Assembly: GCF_014640315.1 (NCBI RefSeq)
Contig: NZ_BMGS01000002.1
Span: forward strand, 1-64,000
DNA: 64,000 nucleotides
DNA from: Hymenobacter glacieicola
GTDB lineage: Bacteria; Bacteroidota; Bacteroidia; Cytophagales; Hymenobacteraceae
Direction: 5' to 3'
A model generated the notes under the pieces. The model was not told the DNA's origin, ran no database searches, and worked only from the letters and a program-made list of their open reading frames with translations. Both the position numbers and the translations under genes were made by a program. Shown piece after piece: positions 1 to 8,098 of this stretch (position 1 is its first letter; the number at the start of each line of letters is the position of its first letter).

Positions 1-53
1 TGGCAGGTGAGAGTCGTCTGAAGCATCCATCAAGATAACATTCACCTGCTATT

Positions 54-155
54 TTACCACTGCCAGTGATTCTTTGCTCGTATGAAAGTGAATACTATCA
101 GTGCGGCAAAGCCCGCAAGGAAGTAAAGTGTGTAAGTGTCTATCTCAAAGCCCAT
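54..155 (-). CDS. Possible 33-residue single-span membrane peptide downstream of hutU
   Basis: This short frame starts with ATG 22 bases after the hutU stop on the same strand and ends in TAA. An AGAAGG purine run lies about 10 bases before the ATG and could serve as a ribosome binding site. The predicted peptide begins MGFEIDTYTLYFLAGF, continues with a hydrophobic stretch (about residues 9-24) and ends in basic and aromatic residues (RAKNHWQW). That is the layout of a tiny inner-membrane protein with a positive cytoplasmic end. No family is recognised. The close spacing suggests co-transcription with hutU, but a frame this short can be chance. Confidence 0.35.
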   Translation of the reverse strand: MGFEIDTYTLYFLAGFAALIVFTFIRAKNHWQW

Positions 156-177
156 ATGCTTTTTTCCTTCTAGGAGG

Positions 178-1941
178 TTATTTTCCAGCAGGAATCTTCA
201 CCCCACGCTCCTCGGCTACTTGCTGGGCCAGCTCGTAGCCGGCGTCAGCGTGGCGGAAGACGCCCATGCCGGGGTCGGTGGTGAGTACGCGGCGCAGGCG
301 CTCGGCTTTTTCGGGGGTGCCGGTGGCTACTATCACCATGCCGGCGTGGGTGCTATTGCCGATGCCCACGCCGCCGCCGTTGTGCAGGCTCACCCAGTCG
401 GCACCGGAGGCTGTGTTGGCCAGGGCGTTGAGCAGGGGCCAGTCGGCTACGGCGTCGGAGCCGTCCGGCATGCCCTCGGTTTCGCGGTTGGGTGAAGCCA
501 CGGAGCCGCAGTCGAGGTGGTCGCGGCCGATGACGATGGGGGCTTTCACCTCGCCGCGGGCCACCAGGTCGTTGATGACCAAGCCAAATTTTTCCCGCTC
601 GCCGTAGCCCAGCCAGCACACGCGGGCCGGCAGGCCAATGAAAGGCACTTTGGCCTGGGCCTTCTCAATCCAGCGGCGCAGCAGGCGGTTTTCGGGGAAG
701 GTTTCCAAGAGGGCGCGGTCGAGGCGCAGGATATCCTGGGGGTCGCCGCTGAGGGCGGCCCAGCGGAAGGGCCCTTTGCCCTCGCAGAACAGCGGGCGGA
801 TGTACGCGGGCACGAAGCCGGGGTAGAGAAACTGCCCGTGTTCGTCGCGCACTTGCAGGCCGCCTTTTTCGGCTTGGCCGCGCAGGTTGTTGCCGTAGTC
901 CAGGGCCACGGCCCCGCCGGCCTGCAGGTCGATGATGGCCCGGCAGTGCTTCACGATGGAGGCCAGGGCCCGGCGCCTGAACTCCTCGGGGTTGTTTTTG
1001 CGCAGTTGCAATACGGCCTTAATGTCGCCCTCGGGGATGTAGTCCATCAGGTCGTGGGCCGAGGTCTGGTCGGTGACGATGTCGGGGCGGTAGCCGCGCT
1101 GCAGCAGCTCGGGTAGCACGGTAGCAGCGTTGCCGGTCAGGCCGATGCTCCAGCCCCGGCGCGCCTGCTTGTACTGCTCGCACAGCGCCAGGGCGTGGTC
1201 CAGGTCGCGGGCCTGCTCGTCGAGGTAGCCTTCCTGCACCTTTTGCTTCACGCGGGTATCAATGGGCTCAATTACCAGGCACACGCCGTCGTTCATGGTT
1301 ACGGCCAAAGGCTGGGCGCCGCTCATGCCGCCCAGGCCGGCCGTGACGGTGACCGTGCCGGCCAGCGTGCCGCCGAAGTGCTTGTCGGCCACGGCGGCAA
1401 AGGTTTCGTAGGTGCCCTGCAGGATGCCCTGGGTGGCAATGTAAATCCAGGAGCCAGCCGTCATCTGCCCGTACATCATCAAACCCAGGCGGTCCAGCTC
1501 ATCGAAGTACTCCTGGGTGCTCCAGGCGGGCACGAGGTTGCTGTTGGCAATGAGTACCCGCGGGGCGTGGGCCCAGGTCCGAATCACGCCTACCGCCTTG
1601 CCCGACTGTACCAGCATGGTTTCGTCGGCTTCCAGGTTCTTGAGCGTCCTGACGATGGTCTGGTACTCCTTCCAGTTGCGGGCCGCGCGTCCGGCGCCGC
1701 CGTACACAATTAGCTCATCGTACACCAGGCTTACGGCCGGGTCGAGGTTGTTTTCGAGCATGCGCAGGGCCGCTTCGGCTTCCCAGGTTTTGCAGCGCAG
1801 CGTTGTGCCGTGCTGGGCGCGCACGGTTTCCGTAGGCTTGTACTCGTAGTACATGGGCCGGGTAGTGGGCGCACTGGCCCCACCCGATTGGGAAGTGGCT
1901 TCGAGGTTGAGTTCAGGGGTAGCAAGGGAAGAAAGCGACAT
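178..1941 (-). CDS. hutU: Urocanate hydratase
   Basis: HutU converts urocanate to imidazolone propionate with tightly bound NAD+, the second step of histidine degradation in the cytoplasm. Family blocks are clear: [11 protein letters not shown] near residue 80, [20 protein letters not shown] near 160, and [12 protein letters not shown] at about 202-213. The ATG at 1941 gives 587 residues, roughly 30 more than usual. A second ATG at 1854 (MYYEYKP) would give the usual length of about 558, so the start is uncertain. A longer frame reaching 2013 adds only low-complexity residues. hutG lies 6 kb away on the same strand; hutH and hutI are not in the window. The enzyme assignment is secure. Confidence 0.96.
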   Translation of the reverse strand: MSLSSLATPELNLEATSQSGGASAPTTRPMYYEYKPTETVRAQHGTTLRCKTWEAEAALRMLENNLDPAVSLVYDELIVYGGAGRAARNWKEYQTIVRTLKNLEADETMLVQSGKAVGVIRTWAHAPRVLIANSNLVPAWSTQEYFDELDRLGLMMYGQMTAGSWIYIATQGILQGTYETFAAVADKHFGGTLAGTVTVTAGLGGMSGAQPLAVTMNDGVCLVIEPIDTRVKQKVQEGYLDEQARDLDHALALCEQYKQARRGWSIGLTGNAATVLPELLQRGYRPDIVTDQTSAHDLMDYIPEGDIKAVLQLRKNNPEEFRRRALASIVKHCRAIIDLQAGGAVALDYGNNLRGQAEKGGLQVRDEHGQFLYPGFVPAYIRPLFCEGKGPFRWAALSGDPQDILRLDRALLETFPENRLLRRWIEKAQAKVPFIGLPARVCWLGYGEREKFGLVINDLVARGEVKAPIVIGRDHLDCGSVASPNRETEGMPDGSDAVADWPLLNALANTASGADWVSLHNGGGVGIGNSTHAGMVIVATGTPEKAERLRRVLTTDPGMGVFRHADAGYELAQQVAEERGVKIPAGK

Positions 1942-2447
1942 AGCGAGCGGCGAGGTAGGATGGTGGGAGTTGGGACGGGAAGATAAAGTTTTCCTGGACG
2001 TCCAAGTCACCAATTCCGCAGCAGCGGTAGTACGGCCCGCTTTGGGTTACGGCTGCCATACTACCATAATACGTGAAGGTCGTTTTCCGGCGTAGAAGGT
2101 CCCGTTCAGGCGCTTCTCTGGTATGGCCTTCGCTGACAAGTTCTGCTAACCAAGTTGCCTTCATTTTCTGACGGGGAAGATCAGGCAGCTTCTATGGAAT
2201 AAAAATCAGATAGTAGTGTTCAGCTTCCTGCTATCCGCGCTCTTACCGTTATATATTGATAATAAACACCTTACGTGCTAATTATTTCTGGCGGGCAGTA
2301 CGCGGCGTAAGCTGGACTATATAAAAAAAACAAGATTTTTTTAATCAATAAAAGGTTACCTGCTACTTATTCGGAGTATAAAGCCCTGATTCCTTTTTAA
2401 CAGAAGCGGAATCAGCTCTGACATTCCACTCTTTATCTACCAACACC
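1942..2447. other. Divergent intergenic region between hutU and the first lipoprotein gene
   Basis: This 506-base gap separates the divergent hutU and lipoprotein genes. The hutU-proximal half has normal GC. Positions 2200-2350 are clearly AT-rich, with a run of A near 2322-2330, as expected of promoter DNA. The only recognisable element is the block at 2331-2362 that is copied before the second lipoprotein gene. Minus-strand frames running into hutU here look like chance extensions. Confidence 0.6.
2331..2362 (+). promoter_or_regulatory. Promoter-region block shared by the twin lipoprotein genes (copy 1)
   Basis: CAAGATT at 2331 is followed, exactly 23 bases after its first base, by GGTTACCTG at 2354-2362. 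The same two words with the same 23-base offset occur at 3059-3090 before the second lipoprotein gene. The conserved spacing points to a duplicated promoter or operator rather than chance. The block lies about 90 bases before the ATG and follows an A-rich run. Confidence 0.5.
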
Positions 2448-2924
2448 ATGAAAAAAGTACTGTTTTTAGCCCTGGCTGCGGCCTCATTCTCATTTGCTTC
2501 ATGCGGCGGTGGCAGCGGCTCGGAAAGCGGCAGCGGTAGCGGCTCAGAAGGTGGCAGCGGCACCGGCACGGAAGCCACTGGCAGCGGCTCGGGCTCCATG
2601 GATGCCTCCGGCGACGCCGGCATGAGCAGCGACACTAGCTCGATGGGCACGGGCTCGGGTGGCGGTGGCACTACTAGCAACGGCGACCAGAGCGCGGGCG
2701 GCACTACCGGTGCTAGCGGCTCTACCACGGGTGGCAGCACGGCTGGCGGCTCCACCGCGGGTGGTAGCACAGCTGGTGGTAGCACGGCTGGTGGCACGGG
2801 CACTACCGCTGGTGGCAGCACCACGGGTGGCAGCACGGCTGGCGGTTCAACGGCTGGTGGTAGCACTGCAGGCGGCTCCACCACGGGTGGCAGCACGGCT
2901 GGTGGTGGCACCACGGGCCGCTAA
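2448..2924 (+). CDS. Low-complexity Gly/Ser/Thr-rich lipoprotein
   Basis: The 158-residue product starts MKKVLFLALAAASFSFASC, a signal peptide ending in a lipobox with the lipidated Cys at residue 19. The mature part is almost entirely Gly, Ser, Thr and Ala. The first half is GSGSE-like and acidic; the second half (about residues 90-155) is a run of GGSTA/GGSTT pentapeptides. A flexible, probably unfolded surface or periplasmic lipoprotein is the natural reading; no function is recognised. A paralogue with the same signal peptide and a similar promoter lies downstream at 3179. A hairpin terminator follows at 2951. The reverse strand is also open (a Pro/Val repeat), but it lacks a signal and is a shadow of the repeat. 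Confidence 0.8.
   Translation: MKKVLFLALAAASFSFASCGGGSGSESGSGSGSEGGSGTGTEATGSGSGSMDASGDAGMSSDTSSMGTGSGGGGTTSNGDQSAGGTTGASGSTTGGSTAGGSTAGGSTAGGSTAGGTGTTAGGSTTGGSTAGGSTAGGSTAGGSTTGGSTAGGGTTGR
2721..2918 (+). repeat. GGSTA-coding 15-base tandem repeats
   Basis: About a dozen degenerate 15-base units coding GGSTA or GGSTT, for example GGTGGCAGCACGGCT, follow one another with synonymous differences. The units stay in frame, so gain or loss of a unit changes protein length without breaking the reading frame. Confidence 0.85.
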
Positions 2925-2950
2925 CCCAGGGTAGCATCAAGTTTAGAGAA

Positions 2951-2978
2951 GCCCTTCAGCTAGCTGAAGGGCTTTTTT
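2951..2978 (+). terminator. Intrinsic terminator of the first lipoprotein gene
   Basis: A perfect 10-bp stem (GCCCTTCAGC with GCTGAAGGGC) around a two-base loop is followed by a run of six T. It lies 27 bases after the lipoprotein stop codon. Confidence 0.9.
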
Positions 2979-3058
2979 CATGTTTCTGCTGGCTGGTACT
3001 TCTGCAGGCGGTGGGGTTGAAGATAACCGGGCAGCGAAGCTCAACACTACTAAAAAAG

Positions 3059-3090
3059 CAAGATTCTATTTACTTCTATTGGGTTACCTG
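3059..3090 (+). promoter_or_regulatory. Promoter-region block shared by the twin lipoprotein genes (copy 2)
   Basis: CAAGATT at 3059 and GGTTACCTG at 3082-3090 repeat the words and the 23-base offset found at 2331-2362. The bases between them have diverged, so it is the two end words that are conserved. It lies about 90 bases before the second lipoprotein ATG. Confidence 0.5.
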
Positions 3091-3178
3091 AACTAGCCAC
3101 CGGTATCAAGGGCCACATTCACTTGCAGCGGGCAAGCACCATCCGGGCGCCCTACCTGCTGCTCAACCTACCAACCCC

Positions 3179-3427
3179 ATGAAAAAAGTACTGTTCCTTG
3201 CTTTGGCTGCTGCATCCTTCACTTTCGCTTCTTGCGGCGGCGACGCTACCACGACCAATGAAGGCGGCACCGGCGCTGATGACGCTTCAGCCACGGAGTC
3301 GCCCGCAACGGAGCCTTCCACCGCCGCCGACTCTACCACGGACATGGGCGCTGGCACCACAACCGAAGGTGGCGCTACCACGGCTGGTGGTACCGGCACC
3401 ACGACTGGCGCCACTACGGCTCAGTAG
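3179..3427 (+). CDS. Small Thr/Ala/Gly-rich lipoprotein, paralogue of the upstream gene
   Basis: The 82-residue product begins MKKVLFLALAAASFTFASC, differing from the upstream lipoprotein at a single residue across the signal peptide and lipobox (Cys19). The mature part is short, acidic at first (DATTTNEGG, ADDASATES) and then rich in Thr, Ala and Gly. It lacks the long GGSTA array of its neighbour and may approximate the form before repeat expansion. The sequence just before the ATG (CTACCAAC) is also shared, so signal peptide, leader and promoter were all duplicated together. A terminator follows at 3451. Function is unknown; both are likely flexible envelope lipoproteins. Confidence 0.8.
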   Translation: MKKVLFLALAAASFTFASCGGDATTTNEGGTGADDASATESPATEPSTAADSTTDMGAGTTTEGGATTAGGTGTTTGATTAQ

Positions 3428-3450
3428 TAATTTTCTGCTTCGGCACACGA

Positions 3451-3481
3451 AAAAGCCTCTTGCTCGTCGAGGGGCTTTTTT
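3451..3481 (+). terminator. Intrinsic terminator of the second lipoprotein gene
   Basis: An AAGCCTC/GAGGGGCTT stem with one bulge is followed by six T, 23 bases after the stop codon. Confidence 0.8.
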
Positions 3482-3579
3482 GTGTGTCAGCCATAGTAAA
3501 TTATCTAGTTAGACGCGTGCAAAGGCAGATTCGCCAAATAAATAGTCGGCGTTCATATACCTGAATCGAGTTTCTCCGT

Positions 3580-3783
3580 ATGTACCCGCGCTGGCTCACC
3601 CAGGCTGGCTTTCACCGCTTACGTTTTTGTATTATGCAGCGTTTCTCTACTCTCTTCCGCTTTTTTGCGCTCTTCTTGCTACTTGTGCTCGGAGCAGCCA
3701 ACCGCCAGCACCCACTGGTTAAGCTTTCCCTATCGGAGGAAGTTTCGGCCTTCTTCCGTAGCGTAGCCCCTTCCAACACCTGA
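3580..3783 (+). CDS. Possible small exported or membrane peptide
   Basis: The frame codes 67 residues from ATG 3580, or 49 from the internal ATG at 3634, which begins MQRFSTLFRFFALFLLLVLG. From the internal start the product is a plain signal sequence or membrane anchor followed by about 28 polar residues ending APSNT. The internal start is preferred because the hydrophobic segment then sits at the N-terminus. A strong hairpin follows 30 bases after the stop, consistent with an expressed unit. No family is recognised, and an overlapping reverse-strand frame of similar length looks less protein-like. Confidence 0.35.
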   Translation: MYPRWLTQAGFHRLRFCIMQRFSTLFRFFALFLLLVLGAANRQHPLVKLSLSEEVSAFFRSVAPSNT

Positions 3784-3812
3784 GGCCCGCGAGTATAGCA
3801 GTAAGCCGTTGC

Positions 3813-3859
3813 CAAACGCCCATCCGACCGCCTTACGTACGCGGCCGGATGGGCGTTTG
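3813..3859. terminator. Strong hairpin downstream of the small frame
   Basis: Arms 3813-3831 and 3841-3859 pair over 19 bases with one mismatch around a 9-base loop. There is no clear T run, so it may be a transcript-end stabiliser rather than a classical terminator. Confidence 0.65.
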
Positions 3860-3958
3860 ACTGCGTATTAGGACCGAGCAGCGGGGTAGCTGATTTTCAG
3901 AATTTGGGCTTTCCGCGGGTAATTGCGCGGTAGCTACCATCTTATGTAGTGACTTCTC

Positions 3959-3966
3959 TACCTTTG
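3959..3966 (+). promoter_or_regulatory. Bacteroidota -7 element before the isomerase gene
   Basis: TACCTTTG matches the Bacteroidota -7 consensus TAnnTTTG. No convincing TTG -33 element stands about 19 bases upstream. It would start transcripts about 65 bases before the ATG at 4037. Confidence 0.45.
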
Positions 3967-4036
3967 CCCACTACCAGCGCCCCCGGCCCTAGGTGGCGGC
4001 CGGCGCCTTCATCGACACTCCGTGAACCCGAATCGA

Positions 4037-5761
4037 ATGGAAAACCCTACCTCCACTATCCCCGCCATGGCCCTACAGCTGGGTTCCTTCCAGGCGGCCG
4101 TCGACGCCACACTTCAGGACTTCAACGCCCGCAACTTTACGGCCGGCTTCTGGCAGAAACAGGCCGACCTGTGGGTGCAGGATGCGGAGGCCCAACAGAG
4201 CGTGCGCAGCTTTATGGGCTGGCTGCGCGTGGCCGAAACCATGCTGCCCCGCGTGGGCGAAATTGAGGAGTTTGCCCGCGAGGTGAAGGCCGCCGGCTTT
4301 CAGCACGTCGTCGTGATGGGCATGGGCGGCAGCACCATGACGCCCATCGTGTTTAAGCAGGCCTTCCAGCAGGGCCCGGATGCCCTCCCCCTTTCGGTGC
4401 TTGACACCACCAACCCCGCCACCGTGCGCGAAATTGAGCAGTCGGTGCCGCTGGCCCAAACGCTGTTCGTGGTAGCCAGCAAATCGGGCACTACGGCCGA
4501 GCCCCTGGCTTTCGGCGACTATTTTTATGCCCGCCTAAAGGAGCTGAAGGGCGATAAAGCCGGCGAGAACTTCGTGGCCATTACCGACCCCGGCTCTAAG
4601 TTCGTGACCCAGGCCACGGCTGAGGGTTACCGCCGCATCTTCCTGAACTTTGCCGAGGTAGGCGGCCGCTTCTCGGCCCTCTCTTACTTCGGACTGGTAC
4701 CGGCCGCCCTGTACGGTATTGACATTAAAACGCTGCTAGAGCGCGCCATTGGCATGATGCGCGCTACTGGCGCCGAGGGCCAGGTAGCCCAGAACCCCGG
4801 TCTGGAGCTGGGCGTGGCCCTGGGCGTGCTGGCCCAGCAAGGCCGCGACAAGCTCACGCTGGTAGTGCCCGATAACCTCACCGACCTGGGGCTGTGGCTG
4901 GAGCAGCTCATTGCCGAAAGCACGGGCAAGGAGGGCAAGGGCATTCTGCCCCTGGCCGGCGACCCGCTTAATGGCCCCGAGGTGTACGGCCAGGACCGGG
5001 TATTCGTGTACGTGGGCTACGAAAACCAGCCCGACGAGGAAAACCGCCGCAAGGTGGCCGCGCTGGCAGCGGCGGGCCACCCCGTCATCACCATTCTCAT
5101 GCAGGATGCCCTGGATTTGGGCCAGGAGTTTTTCCGTTGGGAAGTGGCTACGGCCGTGGCCAGCGCCGTGCTCGAAATCAACCCCTTCGACCAGCCCAAC
5201 GTGCAGGCCGCCAAAACTGCCACCGACCAGCTGATGAAGGTGGTAGTGGAGCAGGGCGCCCTACCCCAGGAAACTGCCCCGATACTTCAGGAAAACGGCC
5301 TCGACTACTACGCCAACGTGGCGGGGGGTAGCGGGGTGGAGGTGCTGCGCAACTTCTTCGGCCAGAGCCAGCCCGGTAACTTCCTCTGCATTCAGGCCTA
5401 CCTGCACGAGACGCCGGCCCTAAACCAGGAGCTGCAGGCCCTGCGCGCCCTGGTGCAGGAGCGCCTGCACATTGCCACGGCCTCGGGCTACGGCCCGCGC
5501 TTTTTGCACTCCACGGGTCAGTACCACAAGGGCGGCCCCGATACCGGCCTGTTCCTGCAGCTGACCACTGACCACGCCCAGGACCTCCCCCTGCCCGGCC
5601 GGCCCTACACCTTCGGTACCTTCCAGAATGCCCAGGCCGCCGGTGACCTACGCGCCCTGCAGGACTACAACCGCCGCACCCTGCGCGTACACCTCGGCTC
5701 CGGGGGTGAGCAGCAAGGCGTAACCCGCCTGCTGCAAGCGCTGCGCGAGGCGCTGGCGTAA
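4037..5761 (+). CDS. pgi: Glucose-6-phosphate isomerase
   Basis: This cytoplasmic enzyme interconverts glucose-6-phosphate and fructose-6-phosphate. Sugar-phosphate-binding features are visible in order: GMGGSTMTP near residue 96, the SKSGTT loop near 150, and the family signature around GGRFSALSYFGLVPAAL near 210. The C-terminal part (FLHSTGQYHKGGPDTG) is typical of the PGI form found as the second half of transaldolase-PGI fusions, but no transaldolase domain is present. The ATG at 4037 (MENPT) gives 574 residues; a GTG at 4022 would add five. The gene stands alone between a -7 element at 3959 and a terminator at 5782. Confidence 0.93.
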   Translation: MENPTSTIPAMALQLGSFQAAVDATLQDFNARNFTAGFWQKQADLWVQDAEAQQSVRSFMGWLRVAETMLPRVGEIEEFAREVKAAGFQHVVVMGMGGSTMTPIVFKQAFQQGPDALPLSVLDTTNPATVREIEQSVPLAQTLFVVASKSGTTAEPLAFGDYFYARLKELKGDKAGENFVAITDPGSKFVTQATAEGYRRIFLNFAEVGGRFSALSYFGLVPAALYGIDIKTLLERAIGMMRATGAEGQVAQNPGLELGVALGVLAQQGRDKLTLVVPDNLTDLGLWLEQLIAESTGKEGKGILPLAGDPLNGPEVYGQDRVFVYVGYENQPDEENRRKVAALAAAGHPVITILMQDALDLGQEFFRWEVATAVASAVLEINPFDQPNVQAAKTATDQLMKVVVEQGALPQETAPILQENGLDYYANVAGGSGVEVLRNFFGQSQPGNFLCIQAYLHETPALNQELQALRALVQERLHIATASGYGPRFLHSTGQYHKGGPDTGLFLQLTTDHAQDLPLPGRPYTFGTFQNAQAAGDLRALQDYNRRTLRVHLGSGGEQQGVTRLLQALREALA

Positions 5762-5781
5762 GGCTCGTTCGCTTAGCTTTC

Positions 5782-5819
5782 CACCAAGGCCCGACTGGTA
5801 AACCAGTCGGGCCTTGGTG
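5782..5819. terminator. Terminator of pgi
   Basis: A perfect 17-bp stem (5782-5798 with 5803-5819) closes a 4-base loop 20 bases after the pgi stop. It lacks a long T run. Confidence 0.8.
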
Positions 5820-5847
5820 CTTCTAATCGGTATTGTTGCCAGCTTAT

Positions 5848-5931
5848 GGCGTATCAAGCCCCTGACGCGAGGAGTGTGAGGTAGGCCGTTGAGGTATGAA
5901 CCTAGCTTTCTTGTCAGGGGCTTGATGCGCC
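5848..5931. repeat. Inverted repeat between pgi and the MBL-fold gene
   Basis: Arms 5848-5866 and 5913-5931 match over 18 of 19 bases around a 46-base loop. The core CAAGCCCCTGAC resembles the hairpin at 62682-62723 (CAAGCCCTTGAC), which suggests a dispersed element. Confidence 0.7.
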
Positions 5932-6029
5932 ACAGGCTCTCCATGACACAGCGGCAAACTTTTCCGCCTACCATACCCAATTCACATGAGGTGCGTACTG
6001 ACTGTATCGTTTCACCTACTATTGAACTC

Positions 6030-7034
6030 ATGGAAAAGGTCGCCGCTGGGGTTCACCAGCTTTCTATTCAGCGCTTTGTTAACGTATACTTTATAGAAAC
6101 CGGCCATGCGGGGGCCTGGGTGTTGGTTGATACCGGCTTGCCGGGCTCGGAGAAAGCCATTATTGAGGCTGCCGACAAGATTTTCTACCCCGGCACTCAC
6201 CCTGAAGCTATTATTCTGACCCACGGCCACATGGACCACTCGGGCTCGGCGCAGGCCCTGGCCGAGCACTGGAAAGTGCCCGTGCTGGCGCACTCCCTGG
6301 AAATGCCCTTCCTCACGGCCCGCGCCGTGTACCCACCCGCCGACCCAACCGTGGCCAGCGGCGGCTCTCTGGCGTTCGTGGCCCGGTTTTTCCCGCCCCA
6401 GTCCTTCCAGCTCAGCGACTACGTGCAGCGCCTGCCCGAAAACGACATGGACCCGCCCTTTCTGCCCGACTGGCAAATTCTGCACGTGCCGGGCCACGCC
6501 CCCGGCCAGATTGCCCTATTCCGGGAGAAGGACCGGACCTTGCTGGGAGCCGATGCCTTCGCCACGGCCAACCACGAGTCGGTGCCGGAACTGTTGCTGC
6601 AGTTGCCGAAAATCAGCGTGGCGGGGGCTCCGTTCAACTACAACTGGCAGCAGGTAGGAGAATCCATCCGTACGCTGGCCGCCTTGCGCCCCGGGGCCAT
6701 TGGCTGCGGACACGGCCCTGTGGTGAAGGGCCCCGAGGCCGCCGCGGGCCTGCAAAAGCTGGCCGACGAGTTTAAAGTACCCGCCCAAGGCCGCTACGTG
6801 CAGGACCCCGCTCGCCTCGACGAAAACGGGGTGGCCTACCTGCCCCCGGCGCCCCACGATCCTATTCGTACGAAGTTTGCCATTGCCGCCGCGGGCCTCG
6901 GCGCGCTCGTCGGCGCGGCTTTGCTGATCAAGCGCTACCAGAAGCACAAGCAAAACGACTACCCGCAGAAGGATTCGCCCCTGCCCAAGCGCCCGCGCAC
7001 AGATGAAGTAGTCCGGTATCCGGAGCGCTACTAG
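6030..7034 (+). CDS. MBL-fold metallo-hydrolase with C-terminal membrane segment
   Basis: The 334-residue protein is a metallo-beta-lactamase-fold hydrolase. The metal motif THGHMDHSG (HGHMDH at residues 65-70) is intact. A second His lies in HVPGHAPGQ, the bridging Asp in LLGADAF and a late His in GCGHGP, so both metal sites look complete. After the catalytic domain comes a hydrophobic stretch (about residues 280-300, FAIAAAGLGALVGAALLI) and a basic tail, suggesting a membrane anchor. The ATG at 6030 (MEKVAAG) is chosen because upstream residues overlap an inverted repeat. Substrate is unknown; glyoxalase II-like or lactonase activity is possible. Confidence 0.85.
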   Translation: MEKVAAGVHQLSIQRFVNVYFIETGHAGAWVLVDTGLPGSEKAIIEAADKIFYPGTHPEAIILTHGHMDHSGSAQALAEHWKVPVLAHSLEMPFLTARAVYPPADPTVASGGSLAFVARFFPPQSFQLSDYVQRLPENDMDPPFLPDWQILHVPGHAPGQIALFREKDRTLLGADAFATANHESVPELLLQLPKISVAGAPFNYNWQQVGESIRTLAALRPGAIGCGHGPVVKGPEAAAGLQKLADEFKVPAQGRYVQDPARLDENGVAYLPPAPHDPIRTKFAIAAAGLGALVGAALLIKRYQKHKQNDYPQKDSPLPKRPRTDEVVRYPERY

Positions 7035-7035
7035 C

Positions 7036-7103
7036 TCACTGCCCTAACACCAATCGGCCTCTTACAGTAGCATGTAGGAGGCCGATTGGCGTTAGGGCAG
7101 TGA
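7036..7103. terminator. Bidirectional hairpin between convergent genes
   Basis: Arms of about 26 bases (7036-7061 and 7078-7103) pair with a single G-T mismatch. The hairpin lies just after the MBL-fold gene and before the end of the convergent DUF4097 gene, so it may serve both. Confidence 0.8.
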
Positions 7104-7153
7104 ACAGTTCAGGCTGTGGATTATATACAGCACGGCAGGCGGACACCCTTCGG

Positions 7154-8032
7154 CTACTTGCCTTCCTCAGGAGCAGGTAGGGGCTCCAAGGTACCGGGAG
7201 TCTGCTTGACGGTTACATTTCCCGTAACGGTGGCGGCCCGCAGTTGCGCCCCGCCCTTGCCCAGCGTGGCTACCAGATTGTGGGGCAGCACACTTTTGCG
7301 CTTGGTGTTGAGCTCGGCTTGCACCCGTCCTTGCACCGTGCGGGCCATAATGGTAGCCGCGTACACGGCGGGCAATTGCCAGGTAATACTCCCGTTCACG
7401 GTGTTTACATCGAGGCCCGGGCCTTCCCAGGCCGTTCCGGTTAGGGTTAAGTTCACGCTGCCCGCCGTGGTTTTGCCGCGTACATCGCCCCCTACCCCAC
7501 TTAAGTTGAGGTTGCCCGCGGTGCTTTCGCAGCGCAGGGCGCCGCGCACGTTTTCCACCGTGAGGTGGCCGTTGCCGGAGCGCAGGGTGAGGTCAGTCTG
7601 GCGGGGCACCAGCACTTCGTAGCTTACCTCCCAACCCTCCAGGGCCTCGTAGGGGCGGGCCGCGCGCAGGGTGTTGTTCTGGGAGCTGATGCGGACACTG
7701 GCGGCCAGGGCTTTGGCCGTGGCTTCGCTGGCGGCGCGCCCTTCTACGCGGGCCCGCACCCGCACCGTGGTTCCGGCCCAGCCTCGCACCGTTATGGCCC
7801 CGTTCAGGCGGGCATCCACTACGAGCGGAGTACCAGCCGGCGGGGCCGGCAGCGTCAGGTCCCGGGTTTCGCAGTAGAGCTTTTGCAGGGCGCTGGCCGA
7901 CGTACGGCCCGTGCACGTCAGGGTAAATGCCGGGCCCGGCTCGGGTTTCGCGCGGGGTTTCCCGGGGGCTTTCTGGGCGGCAGCGGGCAGCGCAACCGCG
8001 CCAGCTAACAAACAGGTAAACAAGTGGTTCAT
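7154..8032 (-). CDS. Secreted DUF4097-type beta-strand repeat protein
   Basis: The 292-residue product has a signal peptide (MNHLFTCLLAGAVALPAAAQ) and a basic Pro-rich linker, then a repetitive beta domain. Phrases such as LRSGNGHLTVENVRGALRCE, TAGNLNLSGVGGDVRGKT and VNTVNGSITW are the short alternating strands of the DUF4097/adhesin-like family, which forms a right-handed beta solenoid. Members are common in Bacteroidota, often with unknown roles near envelope-stress genes. No anti-sigma partner is present here. The gene converges on the MBL-fold gene with a shared hairpin between them. It is likely periplasmic or surface-exposed. Confidence 0.75.
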   Translation of the reverse strand: MNHLFTCLLAGAVALPAAAQKAPGKPRAKPEPGPAFTLTCTGRTSASALQKLYCETRDLTLPAPPAGTPLVVDARLNGAITVRGWAGTTVRVRARVEGRAASEATAKALAASVRISSQNNTLRAARPYEALEGWEVSYEVLVPRQTDLTLRSGNGHLTVENVRGALRCESTAGNLNLSGVGGDVRGKTTAGSVNLTLTGTAWEGPGLDVNTVNGSITWQLPAVYAATIMARTVQGRVQAELNTKRKSVLPHNLVATLGKGGAQLRAATVTGNVTVKQTPGTLEPLPAPEEGK

Positions 8033-8098
8033 AGCAGAATCAAAGCAGACAGCCGCCTACCATCAGGCGGAAAAGCACGTCGGGGAAACAACTGCGGA

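Noticed and set aside
1913..2164. Minus-strand 83-codon frame upstream of hutU
   Set aside because: Overlaps the hutU start in another frame and lacks a plausible start context or protein-like composition.
2363..2914. Minus-strand frame of Pro/Val repeats opposite the first lipoprotein
   Set aside because: It is the reverse reading of the GGSTA repeat DNA; the plus-strand frame has a signal peptide, lipobox and terminator.
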